Assembly (NCBI RefSeq): GCF_018390635.1
Contig: NZ_JAHBGE010000051.1
Span: 161,319-225,318, forward strand
Direction: 5' to 3'
Length of the DNA stretch: 64,000 nt
From: Ancylobacter lacus
GTDB lineage: Bacteria; Pseudomonadota; Alphaproteobacteria; Rhizobiales; Xanthobacteraceae
The position numbers were made by a program, and so were the translations under genes. Each line of letters begins with the position of its first letter. Position 1 is the first letter of the stretch. The notes below the pieces were generated by a model. It had not been told where the DNA came from. It did not search any database and worked only from the letters and a program-made list of their open reading frames with translations. Of this stretch, positions 10,774 to 24,467 are shown piece after piece.

Positions 10774-11583
10774 TCAAAGCCCCAGCAGCCCGCTCGCCGG
10801 AGACTGGGGATTGCGCAGCACGCCGATCACCAGCGCCACCAGAGCGGCGGCCACGAAGCCGTCGAGCCGGTCCATCAGCCCGCCATGGCCGGGAATCAGC
10901 GCGCTGGAATCCTTGCAGCCGAAATGCCGCTTCATCGCGGACTCGTAGAGATCGCCGCCCTGGCTGGCGATGCTCGCCAGCACGCCTACCGCCAGCAGGG
11001 CCGGCGTCGCCGGCACGCCGAACGCCGACACCGCCAGCAGCCCCGCCGCCGTCCCCACCACCGTGCCACCGATGGCCCCGGACCAGGTCTTGTTGGGGCT
11101 CACGCGCGGCCACAGCTTCGGCCCGCCGATCAGCCGGCCGCAGAAATACGCGGCGATGTCGGTGCCCCAGACCACGGCGAAGAGCCAGAACAGCGCCACG
11201 CCGCCGGCGGCGGGGTCCTGCCGCAGCGCCACCGCCGGCACCACGGCGGCCCCGGCATAGGCAAGCCCGGCGAGCGCCCACACCCGCCGCTCGGCGACGA
11301 GCGCCAGCGGCGCCGCCCCGAGCCCGAGCGCCGCCAGCCCGGCGGCCACCCCCTGCCACTGCGTCAGCCCGGCGGCCGCGGCCAGCGACAGCCCCGCGAA
11401 CGCCAGCACCGGCCGCTTCGGCCGCGCGGCGGTCATCACCACCCATTCCCACAGCACCAGAAGCGCCGCCAGCCCGAGGAAGCCGGTGAACAGCCAGCCG
11501 CCGGCATAGGCGGCGAACAGGGCGACGGGAGCGAGCACCAGCGCCGAGCCGAGCCGCGGCAGGAAATCCTTGCCGAGCGTCAA
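10774..11583 (-). CDS. cdsA: Phosphatidate cytidylyltransferase
   Basis: CdsA makes CDP-diacylglycerol from phosphatidate and CTP, the branch point for all phospholipids. It is polytopic, with about seven hydrophobic segments, and carries the family signature SAMKRHFGCKDSSALIPGHG followed by GLMDRLD close to the C-terminus. The start is not certain. A TTG at 11583 with GAGGA just upstream gives 269 residues, the usual size, and begins five bases after the uppS stop. The longer reading to 11727 would overlap uppS by 139 bases and is not family-like there. Confidence 0.9.
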   Translation of the reverse strand: MTLGKDFLPRLGSALVLAPVALFAAYAGGWLFTGFLGLAALLVLWEWVVMTAARPKRPVLAFAGLSLAAAAGLTQWQGVAAGLAALGLGAAPLALVAERRVWALAGLAYAGAAVVPAVALRQDPAAGGVALFWLFAVVWGTDIAAYFCGRLIGGPKLWPRVSPNKTWSGAIGGTVVGTAAGLLAVSAFGVPATPALLAVGVLASIASQGGDLYESAMKRHFGCKDSSALIPGHGGLMDRLDGFVAAALVALVIGVLRNPQSPASGLLGL

Positions 11584-11588
11584 AATCC

Positions 11589-12371
<783 letters not shown>

Positions 12372-12426
12372 GATACCGGAGGACCCGCGTCCCCCTCCCC
12401 AAAACCCGGCCTCGATGCGTCGACGG

Positions 12427-12978
12427 TCAGACGGCAAGGATTTCCTTCTCCTTGCCGGCCAGAACCTGATCGATCTCGGCGATCGCGCCGTCCGTTGCTT
12501 TCTGCACCTGATCGGCGAGACGATCCAGATCGTCCGAGCTCATTTCGCCGTCCTTCTCCGCCTTTTTCAGCGAATCGAGACCGTCGCGCCGCACATGCCG
12601 CACCGCCACCCGGGCCGCCTCGGCATATTTGTGCGCGACCTTCACCATCTCCTGGCGGCGGTCCTGCGTCAGTTCGGGAATCCGCACCCGGATCACCTGG
12701 CCTTCGGCCTGCGGGTTGAGGCCGAGATCGGAATTGCGGATCGCCTTCTCGACGGCGCTCACCATGCCCCGGTCCCACACCTGCACCGAGAGCAGCCGGG
12801 GCTCCGGCACGTTGATCGAGGCCACCTGGCTCAGCGGCATGTGCGACCCGTAGGCGTCCACCTGGATCGGCTCAAGGAGGCTGGCCGAGGCCCGGCCCGT
12901 GCGCAGCCCGCCGAGCTCGTGCTTGAGAACACCGATGGCGCCCTGCATGCGGCGCTTGAGGTCGGCAACGTCGGTCAT
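12427..12978 (-). CDS. frr: Ribosome recycling factor
   Basis: A 183-residue RRF, which with EF-G splits post-termination ribosomes. It has the three-helix-bundle sequence typical of the family: [20 protein letters not shown] at the N-terminus with the invariant LRTGRAS motif directly after, a middle domain around [16 protein letters not shown], and [20 protein letters not shown] in the third helix. The length is normal. It is 53 bases downstream of pyrH and 55 bases upstream of uppS in the same transcription unit. Confidence 0.97.
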   Translation of the reverse strand: MTDVADLKRRMQGAIGVLKHELGGLRTGRASASLLEPIQVDAYGSHMPLSQVASINVPEPRLLSVQVWDRGMVSAVEKAIRNSDLGLNPQAEGQVIRVRIPELTQDRRQEMVKVAHKYAEAARVAVRHVRRDGLDSLKKAEKDGEMSSDDLDRLADQVQKATDGAIAEIDQVLAGKEKEILAV

Positions 12979-13031
12979 ATCGCCCTCGTTCGTGTCGTTT
13001 GGCGGTCTCGGGAAATCCCGGGGCGAGAGGC

Positions 13032-13763
13032 TCAGGGCGCGACGGTCGTCGCCCGGCCCTCCCCGCGAATGGCGGACGCGATCGCACCCGGTTCGCGGAT
13101 CGAGAAGACGATTATCGGCAACCGGGCCTCGCGGGCAAGCGCGAAGGCCGCCGCGTCCATCACCTTGAGGTCCTTGGCCAGAGCCTCGTCATGGGTCAGG
13201 CGGTCATAGCGCGTGGCGGTGGGGTCGGTCTTGGGATCGGCGGTGTAGACGCCGTCGACATTGGTCGCCTTCATCACCGCGTCGCATTGCAGCTCGGCCG
13301 CGCGCAGCACCGCGCCGGTATCGGTGGTGAAATAGGGATTGCCGGTGCCGCCGGCGAGCAGCACGATGCGCCCGCGCGCCAGATGCTTCAGGGCGGGCTG
13401 ACGGGCATAGGGTTCGCAGATCGTCGGCATCGGGATGGCGGAGAGGGTGCGGGCCGGGCTGCCGGCGAACTCGATCGCCTTCTCCAGCGCCAGCGCGTTC
13501 ATCACCGTCGCCAGCATGCCCATATGGTCGGCGGTGGCGCGGTCGAGCCCGTCGCTCGCGACCCGGGCGCCGCGCAGGATATTGCCGCCCCCGACCACCA
13601 CGGCGATCTCGGCGCCGGTGAGACGGGCCTCCACCAGATCCTGGGCGATCCGCTCGATCGTCGGCCAGTGCAGGCCGAACGGTTCGCTGCCCATCAGCGC
13701 CTCGCCGGAGACCTTGACCAGCACACGCTTGTGGGCAAGCTCGCCTTCTTCACGAACCGTCAC
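13032..13763 (-). CDS. pyrH: Uridylate kinase
   Basis: PyrH phosphorylates UMP to UDP, the hexameric bacterial enzyme of the amino-acid kinase fold. Visible are the N-terminal [12 protein letters not shown], the glycine-rich [11 protein letters not shown], the [16 protein letters not shown] segment and [18 protein letters not shown]. The start is the GTG at 13763, with AGGGGG six to seven bases upstream, giving 243 residues; the longer frame to 14003 would invade tsf. It lies 133 bases after tsf. UDP-sugars for the polysaccharide region ultimately depend on this step. Confidence 0.94.
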   Translation of the reverse strand: MTVREEGELAHKRVLVKVSGEALMGSEPFGLHWPTIERIAQDLVEARLTGAEIAVVVGGGNILRGARVASDGLDRATADHMGMLATVMNALALEKAIEFAGSPARTLSAIPMPTICEPYARQPALKHLARGRIVLLAGGTGNPYFTTDTGAVLRAAELQCDAVMKATNVDGVYTADPKTDPTATRYDRLTHDEALAKDLKVMDAAAFALAREARLPIIVFSIREPGAIASAIRGEGRATTVAP

Positions 13764-13896
13764 GTTCAACCCCCTGGTCTGTCTCGGAAAGACGCGCGGT
13801 GGGTCGCAACGCACCGCGCATGCTGCACCGCAGCAGAATAGGGCATGCCGGGGCAGATTTCCTGCCGCCGGCGTGCTTTTCCACGGAAACCCGTGC

Positions 13897-14820
13897 TCAG
13901 TGGCCGGCGGCGGCGGCGACTTCGGCGGCGAAGTCGCTTTCCTGCTTCTCCACACCCTCGCCGAGGGCGAAGCGGACGAAGCCGGCGACGCGGATGGCGC
14001 CACCCACCTTGCCTTCGCTCTCCTTCACCGCCTGGGCGACGGTCTTGGAGGGATCGTGCACAAAGGCCTGATCGAGCAGGGTGACTTCCTTGAAGAAGGT
14101 CTTCAGGCCGCTTTCGACGATCTTCTCGACCACGTTGTCCGGCTTGCCGGTGGCGCGGGCCTTGTCGGCCAGCACGTCGCGCTCGCGGGCCACCACGTCG
14201 GCATCGACGCCGGCAGCGTCGAGCGCCTGCGGGTTCGCCGCGGCGACATGCATCGCGATCTGCCGGCCCAGCGCGGCCAGCTCGTCGGCCTTGCCAGCCG
14301 ATTCCAGCGCGACCAGCACGCCGATCTTGCCGAGACCTTCGCCCACGGAGCCGTGCAGGTAGGACGCGACCACGCCCTCGCCGACCGACAGCTCCTTGGC
14401 GCGGCGCAGGTTCATGTTCTCGCCGATGGTGGCGATGGCGCTGGAAATGGCTTCCGCCACCGTGCCGCCGGCCGGGAAGGCCGCGGCCTTGATCGCCTCG
14501 ACATCGTCGCCGGTCGCGAGCGCGACGCCGGCGATGCCGCGGACCAGGCCCTGGAACTGCTCGTTGCGGGCGACGAAGTCGGTCTCGGAGTTCACCTCCA
14601 CGACCACGCCCTTGGTGCCGGCGGTGGCGAGTCCGATCAGACCTTCCGCCGCGACGCGGCCGGCCTTCTTGGCCGCCTTGGCAAGGCCCTTCTTGCGCAG
14701 CCAGTCGATGGCGGCCTCGATGTCGCCCTCGACCTCGCCCAGCGCGGCCTTGCAGTCCATCATGCCCGCGCCGGTCTTGTCGCGGAGCTCTTTCACCATG
14801 CCCGCGGTGATGTTGGCCAT
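13897..14820 (-). CDS. tsf: Elongation factor Ts
   Basis: A 307-residue EF-Ts, the GDP/GTP exchange factor of EF-Tu. The N-terminal UBA-like module contains [20 protein letters not shown], and the [10 protein letters not shown] signature follows at about residues 80-90. Two core subdomains and a long C-terminal segment with the [20 protein letters not shown] stretch are present. The ATG at 14820 has GAGGAACGTGAC immediately upstream, a good ribosome site. rpsB and tsf are adjacent as usual, with a 12-bp hairpin in the 120-base gap. Confidence 0.97.
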   Translation of the reverse strand: MANITAGMVKELRDKTGAGMMDCKAALGEVEGDIEAAIDWLRKKGLAKAAKKAGRVAAEGLIGLATAGTKGVVVEVNSETDFVARNEQFQGLVRGIAGVALATGDDVEAIKAAAFPAGGTVAEAISSAIATIGENMNLRRAKELSVGEGVVASYLHGSVGEGLGKIGVLVALESAGKADELAALGRQIAMHVAAANPQALDAAGVDADVVARERDVLADKARATGKPDNVVEKIVESGLKTFFKEVTLLDQAFVHDPSKTVAQAVKESEGKVGGAIRVAGFVRFALGEGVEKQESDFAAEVAAAAGH

Positions 14821-14858
14821 GTCACGTTCCTCGCACGAATTGCGTATCTTATTCGACG

Positions 14859-14893
14859 GCACGGCCGGCCGGAGGGTTCCGGGCCGGCCGTGC
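14859..14893 (-). other. rpsB-tsf intergenic hairpin
   Basis: Perfect 12-bp stem GCACGGCCGGCC / GGCCGGCCGTGC (14859-14870, 14882-14893) with an 11-base loop between rpsB and tsf. No T-tract follows on the minus strand (GTCGAATAAGATACGC), so it probably attenuates or processes the rpsB-tsf mRNA and sets different levels of S2 and EF-Ts rather than ending transcription. Confidence 0.5.
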
Positions 14894-14940
14894 GTTCCCA
14901 GTGCCGGCACCGAGGCGCCGGCCTTACCGAAGAGCGAGGC

Positions 14941-15939
14941 TCACTCGACTTCGGCGGTCAGTTCCTTGGCCTGCGCCACCCAGCCGTCGACACGGCCCGG
15001 CAGACCGACCTCTTCGCCGAGGCGGTGGGCGTCCTGCGGGTCGAGGGCGGCGATCTGCGAGAAGTGGAAGATGCCGAGATCGGTCAGCTTCTTCTCGATC
15101 TCGGGCGAAACGCCGGTCAGCTTCTTCAGGTCGTCGGCGATGCCGCGCGGCCCGGAGAGGGGCTCGAAGCTCTGCCAGATCGACTCGCCCGGCAGTTCCT
15201 CGACCAGCGGCACCTCGGAGGCGCCGATGTCGATGCCGTAATCGCCCTGGGCGCGGCCGATGCCGTCGATCGCGGCGCGGGCGACGAGGTCGCAGTACAG
15301 GTTGATCGCGCGGCCGGCGTCGTCATTGCCCGGAACCGGGAAGGCGATGCCGTCGGGGTCGCAGTTGGTGTCGAGGATCGCCGCGACCGGGATGCCGAGG
15401 CGGCGGGCCTCGGCGACCGCGAGGTCTTCCTTGTTGGTGTCGATCACGAACAGCAGGTCCGGCAGGCCGCCCATGTCGCGGATGCCGCCAAGGGCGCGAT
15501 CGAGCTTTTCCTTCTCGCGCTGGAGCGTCAGGCGCTCCTTCTTGGTGTAGCCGACGCCCTCGCCGGCATTGAGCAGCTCTTCGAGCTTCTTCAGCCGGGC
15601 GATGGAGTGGGAAATGGTCTTCCAGTTGGTGAGCATGCCGCCGAGCCAGCGGGAGTTCACATAATACTGGGCCGAGCGGCGCGCCGCATCCGCCACCGCA
15701 TCCGCGGCCTGACGCTTGGTGCCGACGAACAGCACGCGGCCGCCACGGGCGACGGTGTCCGACACCGCCTGCAGCGCGCGGTGCAGCGAGGGCACGGTCT
15801 GGGCGAGGTCGAGGATGTGGATGTTGTTGCGGGTGCCGAAGATGAAGGGGGCCATCTTCGGGTTCCAGCGGTGGGACTGATGCCCGAAATGCACGCCAGC
15901 TTCGAGGAGCTGGCGCATGGTGAAGTCAGGAAGCGCCAT
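14941..15939 (-). CDS. rpsB: 30S ribosomal protein S2
   Basis: Ribosomal protein S2 with 332 residues, about 80-90 longer than the E. coli protein. The core runs from [20 protein letters not shown] through [28 protein letters not shown] and [20 protein letters not shown]. After about residue 255 there is an acidic linker and then a helix-hairpin-helix-like module ([31 protein letters not shown]). Such S2 tails are known from alphaproteobacteria. ATG at 15939 is clear; upstream in-frame codons are not S2-like. It is the first gene of the rpsB-tsf-pyrH-frr series, 221 bases after dnaE. Confidence 0.96.
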   Translation of the reverse strand: MALPDFTMRQLLEAGVHFGHQSHRWNPKMAPFIFGTRNNIHILDLAQTVPSLHRALQAVSDTVARGGRVLFVGTKRQAADAVADAARRSAQYYVNSRWLGGMLTNWKTISHSIARLKKLEELLNAGEGVGYTKKERLTLQREKEKLDRALGGIRDMGGLPDLLFVIDTNKEDLAVAEARRLGIPVAAILDTNCDPDGIAFPVPGNDDAGRAINLYCDLVARAAIDGIGRAQGDYGIDIGASEVPLVEELPGESIWQSFEPLSGPRGIADDLKKLTGVSPEIEKKLTDLGIFHFSQIAALDPQDAHRLGEEVGLPGRVDGWVAQAKELTAEVE

Positions 15940-16160
15940 GGTCGTTTCTCGTCCGGTTGAGCCTCCGCGGACATGGCCGAGCCGGCGGAATGCCGGTCCG
16001 GCACCGGATGGCCGGCCCTTCTGTTCCCCGCCGTGGCGCGTGCGCGCCAGACGCATGGGACAAGGATGCCGGCACGCGGTCCGCGTGCGGAATGGCGCGG
16101 CTTATAAGGGAGAGGGCGCCCGCGCGCAAGCCGTCGCCCTCCGGCGCGGCATCGCCCGGC

Positions 16161-19598
<3,438 letters not shown>

Positions 19599-19707
19599 TC
19601 GCAAATTCTCCCTGCGGTTTCGCCGCGACTCGCGCGGCGCAGCCCTCAAGTGTCAGGGACAGGCCCCCGGCGCGTCCAGCCTCGACCCGGCGCGGTCCCC
19701 GCTATCC

Positions 19708-19806
19708 TCACACGCCGGCGAACACCCCGGCCCACATGCCGACCATGGCGAGGAAGAAGCCGATGGAGGCGAGCGCAGCGACTTCGCGAAGAAAGATGCG
19801 GATCAT
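19708..19806 (-). CDS. 32-residue SOS-controlled membrane peptide (SidA-like candidate)
   Basis: A mini-gene of 33 codons with a strong ribosome site (GGGGAGGA seven bases before the ATG at 19806) and a TGA stop at 19708. The peptide starts MIRIFLREVAAL, continues with a single hydrophobic helix of about 20 residues (IGFFLAMVGMWAG) and ends VFAGV. A short basic N-terminal end before the helix predicts N-in topology. A perfect LexA box (19824-19838) covers its promoter, and a second lies upstream. In Caulobacter crescentus the SOS-induced peptide SidA (29 residues, one membrane helix) blocks division by acting on FtsW; size, topology and regulation match, but I cannot show sequence homology. 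Function is therefore inference; that it is a real gene is well supported. Confidence 0.72.
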   Translation of the reverse strand: MIRIFLREVAALASIGFFLAMVGMWAGVFAGV

Positions 19807-19823
19807 CGGGTAGTCCTCCCCTG

Positions 19824-19838
19824 GAACATAGGGAGAAC
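19824..19838 (-). promoter_or_regulatory. LexA operator (GTTC-N7-GTTC), proximal
   Basis: Read on the minus strand, GTTCTCCCTATGTTC matches the alphaproteobacterial LexA box GTTC-N7-GTTC at all eight fixed positions. It ends 17 bases before the ATG of the 32-residue peptide gene and overlaps the predicted -10 region, the expected place for repression. Confidence 0.8.
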
Positions 19839-19865
19839 ACTGTTCCCGTTATGTACAGGAGTCAA
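19837..19865 (-). promoter_or_regulatory. Predicted promoter of the SOS mini-gene
   Basis: The minus strand shows TTGACT (19865-19860) as a -35 element, a 17-base spacer, and a weak CAGTGT (19842-19837) as -10. The -10 overlaps the proximal LexA box and the distal box lies just upstream of the -35. The -35 is good and the -10 poor, so the exact start is uncertain. Confidence 0.45.
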
Positions 19866-19870
19866 CCAAT

Positions 19871-19885
19871 GTTCCCCGTCCGTTC
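19871..19885 (-). promoter_or_regulatory. LexA operator (GTTC-N7-GTTC), distal
   Basis: On the + strand GTTCCCCGTCCGTTC again fits GTTC-N7-GTTC at all eight fixed positions. It lies just upstream of the predicted -35 of the mini-gene and 35 bases downstream of the lolD stop. Two perfect boxes within 62 bases are unlikely by chance and suggest tight, cooperative LexA control. Confidence 0.65.
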
Positions 19886-19920
19886 CGGGGTGTGGTTACC
19901 CGAGCGTGAATCCGATCAGT

Positions 19921-20613
19921 CTAATCCAATTCGACGATGAGGCCGTCCCGCAGCGTGACGCGGCGGTGCATCTGGGCGGCGAGATCGAGGTTGTGGGTGG
20001 CGATGATGGCGGAAAGGCCGGTCGCCTCCACCAGCTGCGACAGCGCACCGAACACATGGGCCGAGGTGCGCGGGTCGAGATTGCCGGTCGGCTCGTCCGC
20101 CAGCAGCACGCGCGGGGCGTTGGCGACCGCGCGGGCGATGGCGACGCGCTGCTGCTCGCCGCCGGAAAGCTCGCCCGGCCGATGCTTCAGCCGCTGGCCG
20201 AGACCGAGATAGGTCAGAAGCTCGGCGGCCCGCCGGCTCGCTTCCTTCTTGCTCAGACCGCGGATCATCTGCGGCAGCATCACATTCTCCGCGGCGGAGA
20301 ATTCCGGCAGGAGATGGTGAAACTGGTAGACGAAGCCGATGTCGAGCCGGCGGATGCGGGTACGCTCGCTGTCGGGCAGCCCGGCGGTCGGCCGCTCGCC
20401 GAGATAGACCTCGCCGGCGTCCTGGTGCTCCAGCAGGCCGGCAATGTGCAGCAGGGTCGACTTGCCGGTGCCCGAGGGCGCCACCAGCGCGACGGACTGC
20501 CCCTCATGCACCACGAGGTTCGCCCCCTGCAGGATGTCGAGCGTGCCGCTGCCCTGAGGATAGCGGCGTTCGAGAGCCTCAAGGCGCAGCGCGACATTGG
20601 CGGAATAGCTCAT
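19921..20613 (-). CDS. lolD: Lipoprotein-releasing ABC transporter, ATPase LolD
   Basis: A 230-residue ABC ATPase that powers release of lipoproteins from the inner membrane to LolA. Walker A is APSGTGKST (near residue 45), the ABC signature is [15 protein letters not shown], and Walker B is [12 protein letters not shown], followed by the switch histidine in [26 protein letters not shown] is typical of the LolD/MacB group. The start is either ATG at 20613, five bases after the lolC stop, or GTG at 20622 overlapping that stop (GTGA); neither has a strong ribosome site. It is directly downstream of its membrane partner. Confidence 0.93.
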   Translation of the reverse strand: MSYSANVALRLEALERRYPQGSGTLDILQGANLVVHEGQSVALVAPSGTGKSTLLHIAGLLEHQDAGEVYLGERPTAGLPDSERTRIRRLDIGFVYQFHHLLPEFSAAENVMLPQMIRGLSKKEASRRAAELLTYLGLGQRLKHRPGELSGGEQQRVAIARAVANAPRVLLADEPTGNLDPRTSAHVFGALSQLVEATGLSAIIATHNLDLAAQMHRRVTLRDGLIVELD

Positions 20614-20618
20614 CGGCC

Positions 20619-22019
20619 TCACTCGTAACGCAGCGCTTCCACCGGATCGAGGCGCGCGGCGCGCCAGGACGGGTAGAGCGGGGCGAGGAACGACAGCACC
20701 AGCGCCATCACCACCACCGAGAGCGTTTCCCCGGCATTCATCTCCGCCGGCAGGCGGCTGAGGTAATAGAGCTCCGGGGAGAACAGCTCGGTCGCGGTCA
20801 GCCAGGAGATGAACTGGCGGATTTCCTCGATGTTGAGGCAGACGACGAGCCCGAGCAGGAAGCCGGCCAGCGTGCCGAACACGCCGATCGAGGCGCCGGT
20901 GACGAGGAAGATGCGCATGATCGAGCCCCGCGTCGCCCCCATGGTGCGCAGGATGCCGATGTCGCGGCCCTTGTCCTTCACCAGCATGTTGAGGCCGGAG
21001 ACGATGTTGAACGCCGCCACCACCACGATGAGCGTGAGGATGAGGAACATCACGTTGCGCTCGACCTGCAGCGCGTTGAAGAAGGTGGCGTTGCGCTGGC
21101 GCCAGTCGATCACGTAGATCGGCCGCTGCGCGGCCTTGTCGATCTCGGTCCGGTACTGCGCGATCTTGTCGGGATTGTCGGTGTAGACCTCGATGGCGGT
21201 GACGTCGCCATCCTTGTTGAAATAGGCCTGCGCTTCCGACAGCGGCATGAAGACGAAGGCACTGTCATATTCCGACATGCCGATCTCGAACACCGCCGCG
21301 ACCTTGTAGACCTTGATGCGCGGGGTGGTTCCCATCGGCGTCACCGCCCCGCGCGGGGCCACGAGGGTGATGTTGTCGCCGGCCCGCACCGAGAGCTGGT
21401 CGGCGAGCCGCTTGCCGATCGCGAGGCCCGCCCCGGTGTCGAATCCCTCCAGCGTGCCCATGCGGATATTGCTGCCGATCGAGGGCAGCGCCCGCAGGTC
21501 CGCCTCCGAGAGGCCCCGCACCAGAACGCCGCTCGCGCCATAGGCGGAGGAGGCCAGCGCCTGCCCTTCCACCAGCGGCACCGCGAGCTTGACGCCCGGC
21601 ACGCCGGCGATGCGCTTGGCGACGGCGTCGTAGTCGGTCAGCGGGGTGTCGATGGGCTGCACCAGCATGTGGCCGTTCAGCCCGAGGATCTTGGAGAGCA
21701 GCTCGGTGCGGAAGCCGTTCATCACCGCCATGACGATGATCAGCGTCGCCACCCCCAGCATGATGCCGAGGAAGGAGAAGCCGGCGATAACGGAGATGAA
21801 GCCCTCCTTGCGGCGCGCCCGGAGGTAGCGCAGCGAGAGCATCCATTCATACGCGCTGAAGGCCCGCGTTCCGGTTGGCCCGCCGTCGGAGGCGGTGCTG
21901 GACGCCGGGCGCGACGTCTTCGGCGGACGCTCCCGTGCGGCGGGGGCAGACTCGGTGCCGGCGGGCACCGCGGTGTTGCTGTTTGCCGCCATGGAAGTCT
22001 CCGCCGTCTCCCCGTTCAT
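20619..22019 (-). CDS. lolC: Lipoprotein-releasing ABC transporter, permease (LolC/LolE family)
   Basis: A 466-residue permease with the LolC/E architecture. A cytoplasmic, Ala/Pro-rich N-terminal leader of about 75 residues precedes [20 protein letters not shown], the first membrane helix ([15 protein letters not shown]) and a large periplasmic MacB-like domain. Three more helices are near the C-terminus, ending [18 protein letters not shown], the family's closing motif. As in most alphaproteobacteria a single gene seems to supply both permease halves. ATG at 22019 overlaps the proS stop (ATGA). The long Pro/Ser/Thr leader is unusual; an alternative ATG at 21992 would shorten it by nine residues. 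Confidence 0.92.
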   Translation of the reverse strand: MNGETAETSMAANSNTAVPAGTESAPAARERPPKTSRPASSTASDGGPTGTRAFSAYEWMLSLRYLRARRKEGFISVIAGFSFLGIMLGVATLIIVMAVMNGFRTELLSKILGLNGHMLVQPIDTPLTDYDAVAKRIAGVPGVKLAVPLVEGQALASSAYGASGVLVRGLSEADLRALPSIGSNIRMGTLEGFDTGAGLAIGKRLADQLSVRAGDNITLVAPRGAVTPMGTTPRIKVYKVAAVFEIGMSEYDSAFVFMPLSEAQAYFNKDGDVTAIEVYTDNPDKIAQYRTEIDKAAQRPIYVIDWRQRNATFFNALQVERNVMFLILTLIVVVAAFNIVSGLNMLVKDKGRDIGILRTMGATRGSIMRIFLVTGASIGVFGTLAGFLLGLVVCLNIEEIRQFISWLTATELFSPELYYLSRLPAEMNAGETLSVVVMALVLSFLAPLYPSWRAARLDPVEALRYE

Positions 22020-23338
22020 TCCAGAATGCGCGCCAGCGCCGCCTGGAGCGGCAGCGTCTCGCGCGAGCCGTCGGCGCGACGCTTCACCTCGACCGTGCCG
22101 GCAGCAAGGCCCTTCGGCCCCACGATGATCTGCCACGGCAGGCCGATGAGGTCGGCGGTGGCGAACTTGGAGCCGGGACGCTCGTCGGTGTCGTCATAGA
22201 GCACATCGATGCCGCGCGCCTGCAGCTCGGCGTAAAGGTCGTCGCAGGCGGCGTCGGTGGCGGGGTCGCCCGCCTTGAGGTTCAGGATGCCGACCCGGAA
22301 CGGCGCGATGGCCTCCGGCCAGATGATGCCGTTCTCGTCATGGGACGCCTCGATGATGGCGGCGACGAGGCGCGAAGGGCCGATGCCGTAGGAGCCCATG
22401 TGCACGGGCCGCTCGACGCCGTCCGGTCCGGTAACCTTCGCGCCCATGGGCTCGGAATATTTGGTGCCGAAGTAGAAGATGTGACCGACCTCGATGCCGC
22501 GGGCGGACAGGCGCCGGCCTTCCGGCACCTGTTCGAAGGCACCGATGTCATGCTTCTCTTCCGTGGCCGCATAAAGGCTGGTCCAGCGGTCGACGATGGA
22601 TTGCAGCGCGGCGGGATCGCGGAAGTCGACATCCGAACCGGGCGTCGCCATGTCGAGATAGTCGGCGTGGCAGAACACCTCGCTTTCGCCGGTGGAGGCG
22701 AGGATGATGAATTCGTGGCTGTGGTTGCCACCGATCGGGCCGGTATCCGCCACCATCGGGATCGCCTTGAGCCCGAGCCGGGCGAAGGTCCGCAGATAGG
22801 CGACGAACATCCGGTTGTAGGCCACGACCGCGTTCTCGAAGTCGAGGTCGATCGAGTAGGCGTCCTTCATCAGGAACTCGCGCGAGCGCATGACGCCGAA
22901 GCGCGGGCGGACCTCGTCCCGGAACTTCCACTGGATATGGTAGAGGTTCAGCGGCAGGTCCTTGTAGGACTTCACATAGGCCCGCACGATCTCGGTGAGC
23001 ATCTCCTCATTGGTCGGACCGTAGAGCATGTCGCGCTCGTGGCGGTCCTTGATGCGGAGCATCTCCTTGCCGTAGTCGTCGTAGCGGCCGCTCTCGCGCC
23101 AGAGATCGGCCGACTGAATGGTCGGCATCATGATCTCGATGGCGCCGGAGCGATTCTGCTCCTCGCGGATGACGCCGCAGATCTTGTCGAGCACGCGCTT
23201 GCCGAGCGGCAGCCAGGCATAGATGCCGGCGCTCTCCTGGCGGATCATGCCGGCCCGCAGCATGAGGCGGTGCGATACGATCTCCGCCTCCTTGGGGACT
23301 TCGCGCAGGATGGGCAGGAAGTAGCGGGACAGGCGCAT
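22016..23338 (-). CDS. proS: Prolyl-tRNA synthetase (short alphaproteobacterial type)
   Basis: A 440-residue class II synthetase that charges tRNA-Pro. It starts [15 protein letters not shown] and shows [20 protein letters not shown], the motif 2 region with [20 protein letters not shown], and motif 3 [16 protein letters not shown]. The C-terminal anticodon-binding domain follows ([19 protein letters not shown]). It lacks the roughly 180-residue editing insertion (INS) of E. coli ProS between motifs 2 and 3, as is normal in alphaproteobacteria, so proofreading of Ala-tRNA-Pro would need a free-standing ProXp/YbaK-type protein elsewhere. It is translationally coupled to lolC. Confidence 0.95.
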   Translation of the reverse strand: MRLSRYFLPILREVPKEAEIVSHRLMLRAGMIRQESAGIYAWLPLGKRVLDKICGVIREEQNRSGAIEIMMPTIQSADLWRESGRYDDYGKEMLRIKDRHERDMLYGPTNEEMLTEIVRAYVKSYKDLPLNLYHIQWKFRDEVRPRFGVMRSREFLMKDAYSIDLDFENAVVAYNRMFVAYLRTFARLGLKAIPMVADTGPIGGNHSHEFIILASTGESEVFCHADYLDMATPGSDVDFRDPAALQSIVDRWTSLYAATEEKHDIGAFEQVPEGRRLSARGIEVGHIFYFGTKYSEPMGAKVTGPDGVERPVHMGSYGIGPSRLVAAIIEASHDENGIIWPEAIAPFRVGILNLKAGDPATDAACDDLYAELQARGIDVLYDDTDERPGSKFATADLIGLPWQIIVGPKGLAAGTVEVKRRADGSRETLPLQAALARILE

Positions 23339-23522
23339 CAGAAGAACTCGCGATTCGGCGGACGGGATCGCCCGGCCCTGGACAGGCCCGAGTGAAACCG
23401 GATCGGCCGGGAAAAGACAAGGCTTTCGCAGCGCGCAAGCTGGGGTGACGGCGCCATTGCGCCATCACGCCCCCGTCAATTCGCCCCGGAGGGCTGCCGG
23501 CGCGCCGCGGTTCGGCGCCGGA

Positions 23523-24467
23523 TCAGGCCGCGTCGGCGGCGTGATGCGTCAGGAACCAGTCATAGGCACCGGCAAGGCCGGCTTCGAGCTCGATGCGCGG
23601 CCGCCAGCCCATGCCGAACAGCTTGTCCACGCTCATCAGCTTGCGCGGCGTGCCGTCCGGCTTGGAGAGATCGTGGACGATTTCGCCCTCGAAACCGACG
23701 ACCCGGCAGATCATCCGGGTCAGGTCGAGGATGGTCAGGTCCTCGCCGCAGCCGACATTCACATGCTCGTAGCCGGAATAGTTCTTCAGGAGGAACACGA
23801 GCGCATCGGCGCAGTCGTCGCAATGCAGGAATTCGCGCCGCGGCGTGCCCGTGCCCCACACCACCAGCTCGCGCGCGCCGCTGGTCTTGGCCTCATGGGC
23901 CTTGCGGATGATCGCGGGAACGACGTGGCTGGAGTTCAGGTTGAAATTGTCGCCCGGCCCGTAAAGGTTGGTCGGCATGGCGGAGATGTAGTCGTCGCCA
24001 TACTGCTTGCGATGGGCCTGCCCGAGCTTGATGCCGGCGATCTTGGCGATGGCGTACCACTCGTTCGTCGGCTCCAGCGGGCCGGTGAGAAGCGAGTCCT
24101 CGCGGATCGGCTGTTCCGCGAATTTGGGGTAGATGCAGGAGGAACCGAGGAACAGCAGCTTGCCGACGCCGCTCTCGTGCGCGGCGTGGAAGATGTTCGC
24201 CTCGATCATGAGGTTCTGGTAGAGAAAATCGACGGGATAGCTGTCGTTCGCCAGAATGCCGCCGACCTTGGCGGCGGCGATGATGACGGCGTCCGGCTTC
24301 TCCGCGGCGACGAAGGCGCTCACCGCCGCCGCATCCCGCAGATCGACCCGGCCGCGATCGGCCGTCAGGACCGTGCAGGCCTCGCTCGCCAGCCGGCGCA
24401 CCAGCGCGCTGCCGACCATGCCGCGATGGCCCGCCACCCAGACTTTCTTGCCCGTCAGATCATACAT
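23523..24467 (-). CDS. fcl: GDP-L-fucose synthase
   Basis: A 314-residue SDR-type epimerase/reductase that turns GDP-4-keto-6-deoxymannose into GDP-L-fucose with NADPH. The Rossmann motif is VWVAGHRGMVGSALVRRL at the N-terminus. The catalytic Tyr-Lys pair is in NEWYAIAKIAG, and FLGSSCIYPKFA and PTNLYGPGDNFN are characteristic of Fcl/WcaG. The ATG at 24467 overlaps the gmd stop by one base, so the two act as a unit. The 184 bases down to proS hold an imperfect 13-bp hairpin but no T-tract. The pair separates proS from DUF1467. Confidence 0.94.
   Translation of the reverse strand: MYDLTGKKVWVAGHRGMVGSALVRRLASEACTVLTADRGRVDLRDAAAVSAFVAAEKPDAVIIAAAKVGGILANDSYPVDFLYQNLMIEANIFHAAHESGVGKLLFLGSSCIYPKFAEQPIREDSLLTGPLEPTNEWYAIAKIAGIKLGQAHRKQYGDDYISAMPTNLYGPGDNFNLNSSHVVPAIIRKAHEAKTSGARELVVWGTGTPRREFLHCDDCADALVFLLKNYSGYEHVNVGCGEDLTILDLTRMICRVVGFEGEIVHDLSKPDGTPRKLMSVDKLFGMGWRPRIELEAGLAGAYDWFLTHHAADAA

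Noticed and set aside
19842..19856. A third LexA box between the two perfect ones (GTTC-N7-GTAC)
   Set aside because: One of the eight fixed positions is wrong and it overlaps the proposed promoter; kept only as a remark.
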